A stretch of DNA of 64,000 nt from Diprion similis (taxonomy: Eukaryota; Arthropoda; Insecta; Hymenoptera; Diprionidae). The notes below the pieces were generated by a model. That model was not told the origin of the DNA. It ran no database searches and was given only the letters and a program-made list of their open reading frames with translations. Positions 1 through 12,360 of this stretch are shown here, in pieces; position 1 is the first letter of the stretch, and each line of letters starts with the position of its first letter. Where the stretch lies: NCBI RefSeq assembly GCF_021155765.1, contig NC_060115.1, forward strand, positions 4,568,493-4,632,492, read 5' to 3'. The translations under genes and the position numbers were made by a program.

Positions 1-1541
1 TTTTGTATTGTCACGACTCAGAGACCTATTGGCCTCTTAGATTACACTAAGTATTAAATTACAACGGGAGTCAATAAAAACCGTTGGATTATCCGGTGAT
101 TAGACGACTCGAACTTTGAGTCAATTATCTGCCTTTTAATGGGACAAATTTCACAGACAGTTAGACAATTAGTTATCACAGAATTACAAAAACCGTGACA
201 GTAATGTGACTTGAGCATAATGGAACGACGCATTTCAATTTCCTATAGACAGCTACTCTCGTATGTCTACTTTGGCTCGATTTGTCTAGAGGATGTTTTG
301 GTATAATGATACACATAATATCTGAATCCACGTGCGTATTGAAAGCCAAAGCAGGAAATTGTGGAAAATGGCCTTTGGAATGGTATTTCAGTATTTTGAT
401 TACGCAGGTAAGCGATTAGCGTGAATATGATTCCAAGTCCTTTCGCTTCCGTTTCGAGTAAGCAATTACTAGTTCCCACTACTGGATGAAAGCCCCTGTA
501 ATAGCCCATCTTTCACCTTATCCCGGAATTTTACTCTCAATGCAAATTTTTAGTGAATCAATTTTTAACTTTCTATTCTACAGAATTACACCGGCAGGAT
601 AGGCAATTGACGTTACATCTGGTGTGCTCACTGTGTAAAGGATGTCACTTCGGTCGACTGGCTGTGAGTGTCCTTCGCATCGTTAACCTTTTAGGAATCC
701 TGTGGGTAGATATATCCCTCATGAAAAAAACCCTCAAATTGGGGGTAAATTCGCACAGTCAACTTTTTTCTTATGGGGATTTAGCATTATCCATGAGTTG
801 GGGGTGCGGATCTACACTCAAGTTGAAGTTTTTTTCCGTGAAGGTAGCTGGAAGTCTGCACCGATACACTTTGGCATTTAATCGAAATATTGTTGCTGAA
901 ATAGTATGAGGAATAAAATTTGCATGTTCTAAATTGAATTCCGAATGTACAGTCTCTTTAAGAGTTGAGAATACAAGAACGAACGATTGAAGACAAGTTT
1001 TGCGCTTAGTTATTAGAGTCAGGTATTCTTTTTGTTGATCACTCATTTTGTACAATAAGTAACTGACCTGTGTGGGACTGAAGCGATTCTGTGGTGAGTA
1101 TCTAAGCAATTGAATCTAAAAAGAATTAAAACCAGTTTTCAGGAGACTTAAACGATGTTTGAAGTAACGACTTCTTCGACCGGTCATTGATCAAGAGTTG
1201 TGACTCGGCAGAATAGTTGGTCTAGAAACACCGAATGCTTTATCTAAGGTATTGTCGACTGAAGACGGCTGGATATCGGTAGGACTTCACCCAATGACCT
1301 GGTGAAAATGCATTTATGTGCATGAGTTGCTAAAGATAAGGTCAGAACAACAAGTATGGCAGTATACATAATTTCGTTTGACGTTGAATGACTCCGGTAT
1401 CCGGAAGTCCATGGGGTGAAATTTAGTTGCAGATAATGATAATCATATTTTGAGGTGTTCCGAGTATTTGATTTGTGTTCACTGTTATCATTGCCGTCGA
1501 ATTCTTCAGTCTCGTAAGGACGGATTCCATTCAGTAGCAAA
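1..1541. other. Upstream spacer, no gene recognised
   Basis: I see no coding exon with family resemblance or consistent splice signals in this 1.5 kb. Short open frames occur on both strands (for example 553-909 on + and 1244-1909 on -), but they overlap each other, lack recognisable motifs and look like chance. Two TCAGT initiator-like pentamers lie just ahead of the first NRF gene (1506-1510 and 1531-1535), so its transcript may begin within about 40 bases of the start codon. No TATA box is evident. Confidence 0.6.
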
Positions 1542-4500
1542 ATGTTGTCGTTCCGTGCCGGATGTGCGGCAGTTCTACTGTTCGCTTGGACGCAAAGTCT
1601 GGCTTCCGCGTCATTGGAAGCCGATGGAAATAAGACTATCGAATTTATCAAACAGTTTGCCACTACCTTAAAAACGCAGTGGATGGAAAAAATACCTTCG
1701 ATTGAAAATTCGTTTAACACTTCGTGCACGGACGTATTCTCGGCACTGATATCGGGACTCCAATTCAGAGACATATGGGCGAAGTGGATGGAAAAAATAC
1801 CTTCGATTGTAAATTCGTCTGACACTTCGTGCACGGACGAGTTCTCGGCACTGATATCGGGACTCCAATCCAGAGACACATGGGCGATGAAAAGTAAGAA
1901 AAAATTCAATTGCTCTAAAATGTATATAAAGCCAAAAGATTTCTGGTTGTAGTTACACTTTGCAACGATTGTAAATGCGAAAAAATCAAAGTCGCGAGTC
2001 CAGGGATGAAAGAATTTGCCCTCTTATCATTTTCTCCTCTTCACGGATTCAAACTGGCGTCACATGAATCGTAAAAGTAACTAAACAGTAACTTTCTGTC
2101 CTGATAGTGTTGGATGCCACGTCGAAAATTCAGTCAGGAATCATGACGGGAAACGTCCGGGAACTCGGGATGTACGATGAGTGCTTTGAAGCCAGCGGCA
2201 AGCACGACAATGTCACTGTTCAGGGAAAGTTCTGTTCGTTGATAATTCGGCCACGTTCCCATGTAACTGAAGCGATGAAAGGTGACTTACAGTTGGGTAT
2301 GACCTCATCAGTTTGTGTCCCGTCTTCATGCAATGAGCTGCAAATTGAAGAACTTGTAAGTTTGGTTTCCGAAAACCTCATTTTCGAAGTTGAAATTGAT
2401 GGGGTGAGATGCGTAGAATCAACATCCGAAGATTTTACAACCGGAGAGATTCTGCTGATGTGAGTTACCGTGTTTAAGAATCATTGAAACCAGTCTTGAA
2501 CGTTCCACCCGACAGACAGATTAAAATTTTTTCCAGAACTTTATTCGCCGCAATTGTCCAGTTCATGATCTTTTCCACCATCTGCGACTTCTTGAGACGA
2601 CGAGGTCTTGCGACCTCGTCTACTCTGATTGAAACTTTGTCGAAGTTTTCACTGTACACCAACGCGCTCGCTGTACTTAGTACCGAAGTAAAGCCCCAGA
2701 TGATGCCCAGCATTCAGGGTATACGAGTTTTGGCCACGTGTTGGATCCTGCTGGGTCATCGTTATGCTGCCACATTATTCAATCCGACAGTAAACGTCAC
2801 AGACATATTTGCAGTGAGTAACACGTTAATTCCGCATCGATGTGGAGTTTGTACTTGCTCAATTCTCGTTGTGTAGTAGGTAAAACCTACTTGGTGCTTT
2901 GTTCTCAAGCTTGAAATAAAGGCATGAAAATTCAATCACTATTCATTCACAGTGGATGGATTCATGGCCCTCTACGTACATTCAAGTGGCGGTTTTTGCC
3001 GTCGACACTTTCTTCGTGATTGGTGGATTTGTATTGGCTTACACATTTTTGAACTCCATGAAATCGGGAAAGAAATTCAATCTGCCTATGATGTATCTTC
3101 ACCGTTATCTCAGGTGACCCAAAAAAAAACTTTGAATGACATATTTCACGTCCTGAAGAAGAAAACTCTTAGCCCGTTCGCCTATTAATTATCTAGGTCC
3201 CGAACTACTCTACTCGACCCTTCATCTTTTATGAATTTTGTGTTTCTCACTTCATAGATTAACGCCAAGTTTACTGGCGATCGTATTGTTCACCGCAGTT
3301 TTACTACATCGTGTGGCAAACGGTCCGATGTGGGACATGATGTACACCCTGATTATAACTCCTTGTCGACAGAGTTGGTGGTATAATATATTCTACATCC
3401 AGAACTTAGCAGACAAGGAACATATCGTGAGTAACGTCATCAAGTCACGTCTGCGAGTATTAATTACTATATAGAATTGTACAAAATTGCAGTGCTTGCT
3501 ACATTCTTGGTACCTGGCGGTTGATATGCAACTCTTTTGGATATCCCCAGTCATTTTGTATCCATTGTATCGCTGGCCGAAAGTTGGGCTGGGAATATTG
3601 GGCAGCCTTCTCGTCATCTCAATAGTTACGCCAGCTGTGGTTCTAGGTGTCAATCGTTATTCCAACGAAGTTTTTCAGTTCAACGAAAGGTAAATGGCGT
3701 GCTAATTAAATGATATATTCTGATGAACCGGCTAAGCCAACGCGAATGTAATAATGTTTTCTCCCAGTATAATATCGATGGAGCACTTCTACAACTACTA
3801 CATTCAGACTTATAATCGAGCCTGCGCCTACTTCGTAGGAATACTCTTGGGTTACGATGTGGTGACTAAAAAGCGGCAGCTCACTAAGGTGATATATATA
3901 TAATAGTTCCGATCGAAGAGGTTCTTTCATTGTGTTTTGTCAGATATTTCGTCGGTAACTGAAAATTTTTCAACTCTCCGCAGGTTAACGTATCGATCTG
4001 TTGGGCCATCAGCTGTATTTTTATACTAGTTTGTGGGTGCGCTACTCATTTCACTTACAATTCCAATTTTCCGTACAATTTGACACGGGAAGTTGTGTTT
4101 GCTTTTATCATGCGTCCTTTCTGGTCCATTGCCATGGCTTGGTTAGTTTATGCATGCACACAGGGATACGGTGGTAAGTCATATGCAAAAATTTTTTTTT
4201 TTCTTCTCTTAAGACTAAACTGAGTATTTACAGATGTTACAATTGTTTCTCTTTGAAACTGGTGTAACTCAATGGCATATCAATATGACTGAATACGTTT
4301 CAGGTCCTGTTTCCCATTTCTTATCATGGCCGATTTTCCTGCCGTTGAGTAGGTTATCGTATAACATGTACTTGGTGTCTTTCGTTATTCAAATGGTGAA
4401 AGTTTTTTCCACACGGGTACCTAGTATCTTTACGGACATCAGGGTGGTGAGATTTACATATTTTATATGTTTGTTACACTGTTGGGGAGCCTCGATTTTT

Positions 4501-4744
4501 CACGCGTAACGACAATTACCTGATTTCTTCACAGATCAACGAGTCTTTCAGTGATATAGCGCTATCAGTCGTATTTGCTTTCATCGTCAGCATATTCATT
4601 GAATCTCCAGTCATTGTGTTGGAAAAAATGCTGACGAAAAAGAGTCAGAAGTTAGAAAAAGCCACAACTCTCACGGAAATACCTGAGAATAACGGAAAGG
4701 CGAAGGAGGATGTGATCCAAACGACGGCGGGATCTCAATGCTGA
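1542..4744 (+). CDS. NRF1: NRF-6-like acyltransferase-3 membrane protein
   Basis: Ten exons: 1542-1893, 2108-2459, 2537-2813, 2953-3113, 3258-3426, 3493-3689, 3768-3888, 3984-4173, 4304-4446, 4535-4744. All introns are GT-AG and the total is 2172 nt (723 residues). Residues 1-23 form a signal peptide. The NRF domain follows (about 60-220), with the WAMKMLDATSK junction, GNVRELGMYDEC, and CVPSSC. The acyltransferase-3 domain runs from about 290 to the end with about ten hydrophobic helices. It carries the family's Arg-x10-His motif (R298 and H309 in IQGIR...LLGH), SWYLAVDMQ, and RPFWSIAMAW near the last helices. Known relatives (C. elegans nrf-6, Drosophila drop-dead) are epithelial membrane proteins linked to lipid, yolk and drug handling; the acyl acceptor is unknown. 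Exon 1 holds a 105-bp in-frame duplication. Exons 2 and 3 are fused forms of exon pairs that stay split in NRF3 and NRF4, as in NRF2. The ATG at 1542 is chosen because it begins the signal peptide. Confidence 0.9.
1677..1886 (+). repeat. 105-bp tandem duplication inside NRF1 exon 1
   Basis: Two adjacent 105-bp units (1677-1781 and 1782-1886) are nearly identical. They encode 35-residue copies starting QWMEKIPSIENSFNTSC and KWMEKIPSIVNSSDTSC and ending in RDIWA and RDTWA. The unit contains one cysteine, so the copy adds an extra Cys to the start of the NRF domain. The frame is kept and other array members carry a single unit, so this is a recent gain in NRF1. Confidence 0.92.
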
Positions 4745-4814
4745 TATTCAAATTCTTCTACAATTCATCATCCTGTCCTTTCCGGCTGCTTTACAGGTAC
4801 TGAAAAATATTTTG

Positions 4815-4820
4815 AATAAA
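4815..4820 (+). promoter_or_regulatory. Poly(A) signal of NRF1
   Basis: An AATAAA hexamer lies 71 bases after the NRF1 stop codon and is the first such hexamer downstream. Confidence 0.6.
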
Positions 4821-5702
4821 TGCAAATTTTCCAGTAATTCGTGGTTTTCAAATGCCTAATCGATCTTCATTTCTGTATGTTGTATTTAAAGCATTATTGA
4901 ATAGTCTGTTGCAGTTTCGCTATCGACACTATTAAGGGTGAATTTACTGTAAGTTAATAAATGAACAAGAAATTCAGGGACAGGATGCAGCAGTGGGAAA
5001 GACCATCATCGGCCGTTATCGGTTTTAATTACATGACCGAGATGATCTACGAAGGGGTAGACTGTTCATATTCCACAGCTATTTGTTCAATGAAATTGAA
5101 AAAAATTGATGTAATAACGATGATAATAATAATAATCGATTTCGTAACCGTATTTGGTTTTCAACTCTACAAAGTCTTTGAGCGTGATGCTGAATAATGA
5201 ACAAGTTCTTGTCAAAATGTAGACCCTTCGTAAGTAGGTGTTCTCGGCTACCTCCAACCAGTTTTTCAAGTGACTCTGACACACGGAAGGCAACAGTAAA
5301 ATGTCACTTTCACTTTGCGATTTTAAAAATTCACAACGAGCTATTGTTGGAAATACTTCAACGATCATAATGTGTCAACAATAGAATTTCTTTTTGCCAT
5401 CAGTCGTGTACTGAACTAAATATTCTTATACTGGATCGAAGAAGCATTTAGAACTAGCACTCGTTTTATCTTTTCTTCTCAATAGATTAGGAATACTAAC
5501 CATATTTTTTCCAACTTCTTAAGTATGTTCTTCGCGGTTAATGATATCCGATATCGTTCCTGTAAAATGCAAGTTTATTCTAGACTTTTCGTCATTTCGA
5601 TGTAAAGTTTGGACTTTACATCTATGGATCATGGTCCGGCCAAAACTAGGGTTGGGTTAAAAGAATTGTCAGCTCTTCATCACGGCCATGGATAGAAGGT
5701 CC
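4821..5702. other. Spacer between NRF1 and the first decayed copy
   Basis: AT-rich sequence without a supported gene. Short open frames at 4961-5197 (+) and 5079-5368 (-) overlap one another and resemble no exon of the neighbours. Confidence 0.5.
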
Positions 5703-6009
5703 AAACCTCTGAATCTTCCTGTGCAGACGAAGTCACGGTGTTGATAAATTCCATCGAATCTGGCCAAGAATGGGCTTTGCAAAGTAAGAAATAAACTAAT
5801 TCTGAACGTCACGACGAGTGTGTCGAAGTCAATGAGCAATATGACAACCTCAACGGTTTTGCTAGCTTGTCCTTCTCCTATGTTATGCGTGTGCTACCAA
5901 TCTCAACTACAGCAATAATTTTGCCGTCCAACCGTGTATTGGAAGCTGTATTCGATGGTCGATTGCCATGGCTTGGATGATTTATGGATGTACTCAAGGA
6001 CATGGAAGC
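5703..6009 (+). pseudogene. Decayed NRF-6-like copy, remnants of exons 1, 2 and 8
   Basis: Three scraps match NRF2 in order. At 5703-5783 is the 3' end of exon 1 (SSCADEV..., then SGQEWALQ), still ending in a GTAAGA donor. At about 5813-5860 is an exon 2 piece equivalent to ECVKVNKQYNN of NRF2. At about 5877-6009 is much of exon 8, including the equivalent of WSIAVAW..YACTQG. The exon 2 piece runs almost directly into exon 8, so exons 3-7 are deleted. The frame is broken by stops and a gap in the RPFW region. The closest relative is NRF2, so it probably arose in the duplication that made the NRF1/NRF2 pair. Confidence 0.8.
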
Positions 6010-7160
6010 AAGTATCTATTTTATTGTCGGCGCTAAATTACAGAAATATGTAAAGTCGTTAACTTTGAGTCTCCTGATGCAGGGGAACGGGACCCTGGTA
6101 AGAAAATTTATAATACATATATTGATAAGATCCAAGACTTCATTGACAATATTTCAGGTTCCGTCAACAGATTTGGCAGGAATTCGAAACGGAGGACGAC
6201 GACGGAGGACTGATCCGCCGTTTACTGTAAGCCGTTACATTTTTGATAAATATTAATTCGAGAATTGCTGGCATTGAAAAATATTTCTACACACCCTACT
6301 TGTTCTTTTATCCAAGTGCAAGTTTTCTGTGTACGACGAACGTTATGACATAATTATTTGTACCTGTACGTGAATACGCGCGTACAGATTTTTTGTTCGA
6401 ATAAAATTTATCCAACAATTTGAAATTCATGAATCGAGCAGGTTATAGCTAGTTCAGGCTTTACTGACATTGCCGAATAGAAATATCAAAAAAAAGTTTT
6501 GTTCTACGCAACGATAACGTCGAGAAACGAATTCCAATAATAAGTTGCAATATTCGTACACCATTTAAAGAATACCTACTTTCGATTCGTGGCAAATATA
6601 CTGCGAGAACGCACAGAGATTATAATGTTACAAGAATACTTTAACGATCTTACTTACTGAGTGAAATAAACAGCAGTTACAGATACCGGCATGTATTATT
6701 GTAAGTGTTTCATGGTTGCGTTCAAACGCACTTTGCACAGGTTTTTTTGTGAGCTGTTAAGAACTTTATTACATGTACGGATCGAGTTCACGTCACATGC
6801 TAATAGTTGTTAAAACAAGTAAAAAATAGGTTGATAGGTAATGTGGAACGATATAATTACAGTCATAAAATCTGACTGTTGCTATCGCTTGACTATCAAC
6901 CGATTATTTCATGTTTTCCCGATATCGTGTCGTTGGAATATCAAGTGTTCTGTTCAGCGATATGTCAACATGACCTTAAGGGCGGGCTAAGGTGAATTAG
7001 GTGAAAAAAAGCATATTTTCAAGAATTTTTCCTGCTTAGCAAGTGCTCTTTACGAACACACAGTGTTTTGTTTCGCTCTGGAGAAGAGTTTTCATTGGTT
7101 AGATCTCACCAAGCATACCCTTGGCCTGAGATAACCAGAGCGTGGGGAGCCGAACAGGAC
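6010..7160. other. Spacer upstream of NRF2
   Basis: AT-rich, with no supported gene. A stretch near 6158 follows a TTTCAG and weakly resembles the start of an NRF exon 9, so the decayed copy may extend to about 6235, but the match is too short to rely on. Confidence 0.45.
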
Positions 7161-7191
7161 TATAATATTCACTTCTGAAGTTTCATTCAGT
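7161..7191 (+). promoter_or_regulatory. Core promoter of NRF2: TATA box plus initiator
   Basis: TATAATA begins at 7161 and a TCAGT initiator lies at 7187-7191, placing the initiator A 28 bases downstream of the box, the usual spacing in arthropod promoters. A second TCAGT is at 7196-7200. The predicted 5' leader is about 40 bases. Confidence 0.6.
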
Positions 7192-7233
7192 GAATTCAGT
7201 CTTACTGATATCAATCGACTGCGTAATTGCACA

Positions 7234-10200
7234 ATGTTCTTCTTTCGTAATGAACACTTGACGGTATTACTTTGCGTTTTGAGCGGAAGCTTGGTTTTTG
7301 CATCTTTGAATAATGATATAAAGAAAATCGGAACATCGTCTACAAATATCGTCAGTTATTTACCAGTGTGGTGGAAAGAAGAGATCAAATTGGCTGCACA
7401 ATCGTCCAAATCTACCTGTGCAGCTGAAGTTCTTGCGGTAATCCATGCGGTCGAATCCGGCCAGACATGGGCCATGCAAAGTAAGAATGAATGTACTAAA
7501 TTTTCATTACAAGATAATTTCTACGAGCTTATGGAGAATTCGAATACGTTATTGGCAAAAAGTTGACTCATGGGATCGAAAAAATTAACTACAAATGAAG
7601 GGATCAATAGATCGTTTGACGTCATTTGAGAGAACATTATTTTAGTAATTTTACTAGCAAGATACCCGGATGTTGACTGGACGGCACTATTTTTCAAATA
7701 TTACTGATGTACACAAAGAAAATAAAAATTAGATCTACGTACACATTTTGTAGATCAATTATAATTAAATTTCATCTAAGTAAATCTAAATTTAAAAGAT
7801 TCCTTGGTAAGACGCGTAAGAGGTGCTGGGCATCTCCATGATGGTTTTTCTTACGCATCTGTCGATTACATCAGTGTAAATTTACATAGTTTGACATTGT
7901 GATCCAATTGCAGTGCTAGATGCCTCGTCAGGATTTCTGAAAGGTAATATGCTGGATCTCAGAACGTACGTTGAGTGCGTCAAAGTCAATAAACAATACA
8001 ACAACGTCAGTATTCGAGGGAAGCACTGCATGGTGTCGTTTATGTCGGGAGGCGACATATTTATACCTGCAGTCAGCAGAGTAAATGATCGGATTTTCTC
8101 ATCAGTTTGTTTTCCATCCTCTTGCAACGAGACTCAAGTTGAGCAGATCATCAATGCCACCCTCAGGAACATACCGATGAAAAGGAATCTCGGATTCAGT
8201 TCTACCGAAGCATTGTGCGCACGAGTAGAAACCGAAGATTTCTCCGCTGGAAAAATCTCGACGATGTGAGTTTACACGGAGGATATGGTTGAAGGTATCC
8301 TCTTGTACAATAGAAAATAACCAGTAAATGGTTTTCAGAATGCTCGTTGTGGCAGTTGGCGTATTTTTGATATCCTGCACTGTCTGCGACGTCTACGTGA
8401 GAAGTCGTGGACCAGCAAAAGCATCTTCTGTGATAAATAAATTTTCGAAATTCTCCTTATATACAAATATACTTAAAATTTTCGACTCCAAGGAGCTACC
8501 GGCGATCCAAGGTATAAGAGTATTGAGCATGTGCTGGATTGTGACGATTCATCAGTCCTTCATGTTATTTCTGGTACCGACAGTCAATCGGGCTGACATC
8601 GATAAAGTAAGTTGAACTGTTGGAATGACGTATTAATAACAATTCATAAATAATTTGTAATCAAGCTAGTGTTTAAAGCGTTAAAACAATCAAGTATAAT
8701 CTCCAGTGGTACGATTCATGGACTTCTCTTTACGCTGAGGCGGGGATATTCGCTGTCGACACTTTTTTTTTAGTTAGCGGATTTTTGACGGCTCACTCGT
8801 TTTTCATGGCAAGAAAATTGGGAAAACCTATTAATTGGAGAAGGTTTTACCTTCATCGTTATCTCAGGTCAGTTTTTAAAACTGCATAACACTTTAACAA
8901 TAAATTCTGCATCAGTTCCTCGATCCAAACTTCATTCGACTTACCGCTTCGAATCTTGCTGGGCCCTAGAGATCATGAATCTCCATAAATGGCTTGTCCA
9001 GTGCGTATGATTTATTTTTCCTTACAGATTAACTCCATGTTTAGCTTTCGTAATGTTGTTTACCTCGTTTCTTGCACGTTGGAATGGAAACAATCCCCTC
9101 GGGGGCCAGTTTGTAGCTACAAGCGTAGAGAATTGCCATGACAATTGGTGGGTCAATTTGCTGTACCTCCAGAATTTTTTGAATAAAGAAAAGATGGTGA
9201 GTAAATTTGCATGTATTCAACGAATCGAACATTCGTTTTATTTCCAATTTGCAACACTCGACATTTGACATCTAATAACTCTTAGAATGCTATCGACTAC
9301 TCTAACATAAGATTGGTTTGATATTGTCGCAAAGTGTAGAGAATAATAATATATAACGCGACCAAAAAACGTCTAAAAGATGCTTCGAAGAATGTACAGG
9401 TCACGATTTCAGCATTTTTTACAGACAGATATTTTTTTGAGCTTTCGTAAGGTTTTCATATCAATCGAAGAGTCCGCGGACTGAGAGAAGTGCTTCGCAC
9501 ATTGCCAAGGTCTTTGTTTTCACAAGGATACAGAAATTTGCTCCCACAAATAATTTCAGCCACGATAAGATTCTCTCTTCATCGTCTAAAATTTTTTAAA
9601 TCTTGTCTTTTTCCTCACGTGGACAAGGTGAAAAATTTTAGTGACAAAGAATGAACGTTCACTCGAAATTGTATAATATTCACATAAGTATTGGAGTGTA
9701 CTTGATCCTTTGGTTATTGTGGAAAATTTCAGTGTCTCATACATACCTGGTACTTGGCTGCAGAAATGCAACTGTTTTGGATATCTTCGATTATTATGTA
9801 TTCGCTTCATCGTTGGCCAAAATACGGACTCCGTTTACTTGGCTGCTTCCTCGTAATCTCCGTTGCTATACCACCTGTTGTTTTAGCTACCAACGGCTAC
9901 TTTAATGGAATTATAGCCTTGCACTTCGAGCAAGGGTAAGCCAATACTGTAATAAATACAGTACTTGAATAGTTTGTCAAATAAACGGCAAAATCATTAT
10001 CCTAAATCCGTATTTTTACTACAGGAAAATTGTGTCGGATGGTTTATTTAACTTCCACATGCCTACTTACATTAGAGGTTTTCCTTACTTCTTGGGAATC
10101 TTTTTGGGTTACGATGCCGTGAATACAAAGAGGCAGCTGACAAAGGTTATTCAAAGGAGTTTTTCGGATGTTATCAATTATATCCGTATTTGATTAGCGG

Positions 10201-10950
10201 TCGAGTCTTACTCGTCAAAAATATTGTCGTTTCAGGCAAACGCAGGGATCAACTGGACCATAGCTTGTGTTCTTATGCTATTTTGCATGGTATCTACTCA
10301 CTATATCAGCAACACTAATGTGAGGTACAACCTTGCATTGGAAACTATATTCGCTCTGACGTCACGTCCATTCTGGTCGATTGCCGTTGCTTGGATCGTT
10401 TACGCGTGTACTCAGGGTTACGGAGGCAAGTAGATTTAATTATTCGATTGGAAATCGCATGACACTGTGAATACCTTCCCTTTCTTGTTTATCAAGTAGT
10501 CGAATGGGAAGCTAATAACGTAAATGCAAATTTGCTTAAATTTCAGGTCCAGTTACCAGCTTCTTGTCATTGCCATTTTTTCAGCCACTGAGTAGGTTCT
10601 CATATTCAATTTTTTTAGTGCACATTGGGATTCAAGCGATAAGGATCGCGGATGCAAGAACCCTTGCTTTTGTTGCCAACTCAACAATCGTAAGTTAGAA
10701 AAGAAACCTATTTACTCATTCATTGAAAATACACCGTTAACAACCAAATTTATTGCAGATTGAAGCTTATATAACTAATATGGTGCTGTCAATAGGGGTG
10801 GGGGTTATCGTATACCTATTTTTCGAAACTCCAGCCGCTGTCTTGGAAAACATTCTCACCAATCGCGTATTAGAAGCAAACCAAGCTCTACAAACGGAAG
10901 AGTTTGAAGAGAAGACAAGGATTTTAAATGAGGCTGCAAAAGACAAGTGA
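7234..10950 (+). CDS. NRF2: NRF-6-like acyltransferase-3 membrane protein
   Basis: Ten exons: 7234-7480, 7914-8265, 8339-8606, 8707-8867, 9028-9196, 9733-9935, 10025-10145, 10236-10425, 10547-10689, 10759-10950. They total 2046 nt (681 residues). Exon lengths 352, 161, 169, 121, 190 and 143 equal those of NRF1, its closest relative here. Residues 1-24 look like a signal peptide. The NRF domain shows STCAAEV..., WAMQMLDASS and CFPSSC. The acyltransferase domain carries R260 and H271 (IQGIR...VTIH), VDTFFLVSGF, and a changed HTWYLAAEMQ where most members have SWYLSVDMQ. Intron 8 starts with GC rather than GT (donor GAG|GCAAGT at 10426), and reading through would stop after two codons. The C-terminal tail is short and charged. 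A membrane role in lipid or drug handling is inferred from the family. Confidence 0.9.
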
Positions 10951-11075
10951 TATTGTACATTCTTCCGTTTCCATTATTGTTATACTGCTATAAAATACTA
11001 TCCAGATCTTTGCTACTCTTAAAATAATGCAATTCAATCTCGTCATTCTTTACTCGACTATCGTTATTTACGGAC

Positions 11076-11081
11076 AATAAA
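11076..11081 (+). promoter_or_regulatory. Poly(A) signal of NRF2
   Basis: AATAAA lies about 125 bases after the NRF2 stop codon, within an A-rich run. Confidence 0.5.
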
Positions 11082-11089
11082 AAAAACCG

Positions 11090-11470
11090 GAAAAAACCGC
11101 CTTTTCGCGCTCCAACCCGTTGGTACCTCGCGCTGTTGAGGGTACCCAGCCGCATGGTGGCGCGCTGTGCACAAACGGGGTTTAGCAGGCGTGCGCGCAG
11201 CCCTCGCTTCATGCGCGCGCGCGATTTACTTAGAATCGAGCGCTCGAGTAGGTAGGACGTAATGCTAATCTCTCTATTCTGCCCGTACGTGTGATTAGCG
11301 CGTTCTTCTCGCGTTCGGACGGGTGTCGAGTTCTTTCCATTTCACGTAGTTTTAAGGATCGCGTTTTAGGGTTGGTTATGGGAACGGGGTCCACCCTTTG
11401 GTGACCTGAGGTGCCCGTTCTTAGGGGATCATCGACGCGGTGACAGTCGGAAGTGCGGCGTGTTGATTAG
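11090..11470. other. CpG-rich island-like segment between NRF2 and NRF3
   Basis: This stretch is much richer in G, C and CpG than its surroundings, with GCGCGC runs near 11190-11225. It has no coding match. It could be a regulatory island, a leader exon of NRF3, or an inserted element; no terminal repeats were found. Confidence 0.4.
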
Positions 11471-12360
11471 TTGTACATACTTGGCAAAGTGGATTAAGAT
11501 TATTGAAAGATCATTCGATTTAGATTAATTTGTTTAATAAGGAACGCGCCAGCCAATTTATTACTTTGTAGTCGGTTGAACTGATTTTTGTTGAATAAAT
11601 ACAAGACTTGCGCTGCTTTTTTCTCTAGACCGTAAGGGTTTTTGTGCTGAAGAAAGTGCGCTCTTGTCTCTCGCGAAATTGTGGAGTTTATTTATTCACC
11701 CTCTCAATCACTCATCCCGTCTCGATTAGCTTTGGAATCGAACTCTAGGCAAGTAACCAAACACAGCCCTTTTCCAATTTGGTTTGCCAGTATTTTTTTC
11801 ATTCATCGAGCATACTAAATGAGTTTCGTATTTTGAAATCGTGCATTAGAAAATTGTTAACACACAATCTATCAACAATCTAATGAAAATTACTGAAGGT
11901 GTTCAAATTTATAATGAATTAATAAATAAATGAACGTAAATACAAGAAACATGCGAACTTTAATGAAGAAATCACAATTTCAAAGGAAATAATGATTTTC
12001 TGAATGTGGCATAACTTTGTGCCTCAATAAACAAATCAGCGTTCACCCGACGAAGAAACCTGCAGGAGCCCTTTTTTGTCACGAATTTCCTCCCAAACAT
12101 AATGCGTATTTCAATATTCGCTTGATGAAATGAGCTCTAAGACCTCAAAACAGCAAGAAACTTGAAACACTCCGAAAGGTTGATTTAAAAAAAAGCCATG
12201 AGATTAAGAACACAGCGTCTTAAAAATCAAACAAAATCTCAAGAAATTTTTTTTCACAAGTGTTCAGACAATAAATGAATTTTCGTGAATGCCCTTGAAA
12301 AATCTTAGGGTTTATAAATATTTTCAAAAAGTGAGGAAACCGGTCAGGGAAATAATACCG
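11471..12360. other. AT-rich spacer
   Basis: I see no gene or repeat structure here. It leads directly into the second decayed NRF copy. Confidence 0.45.
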
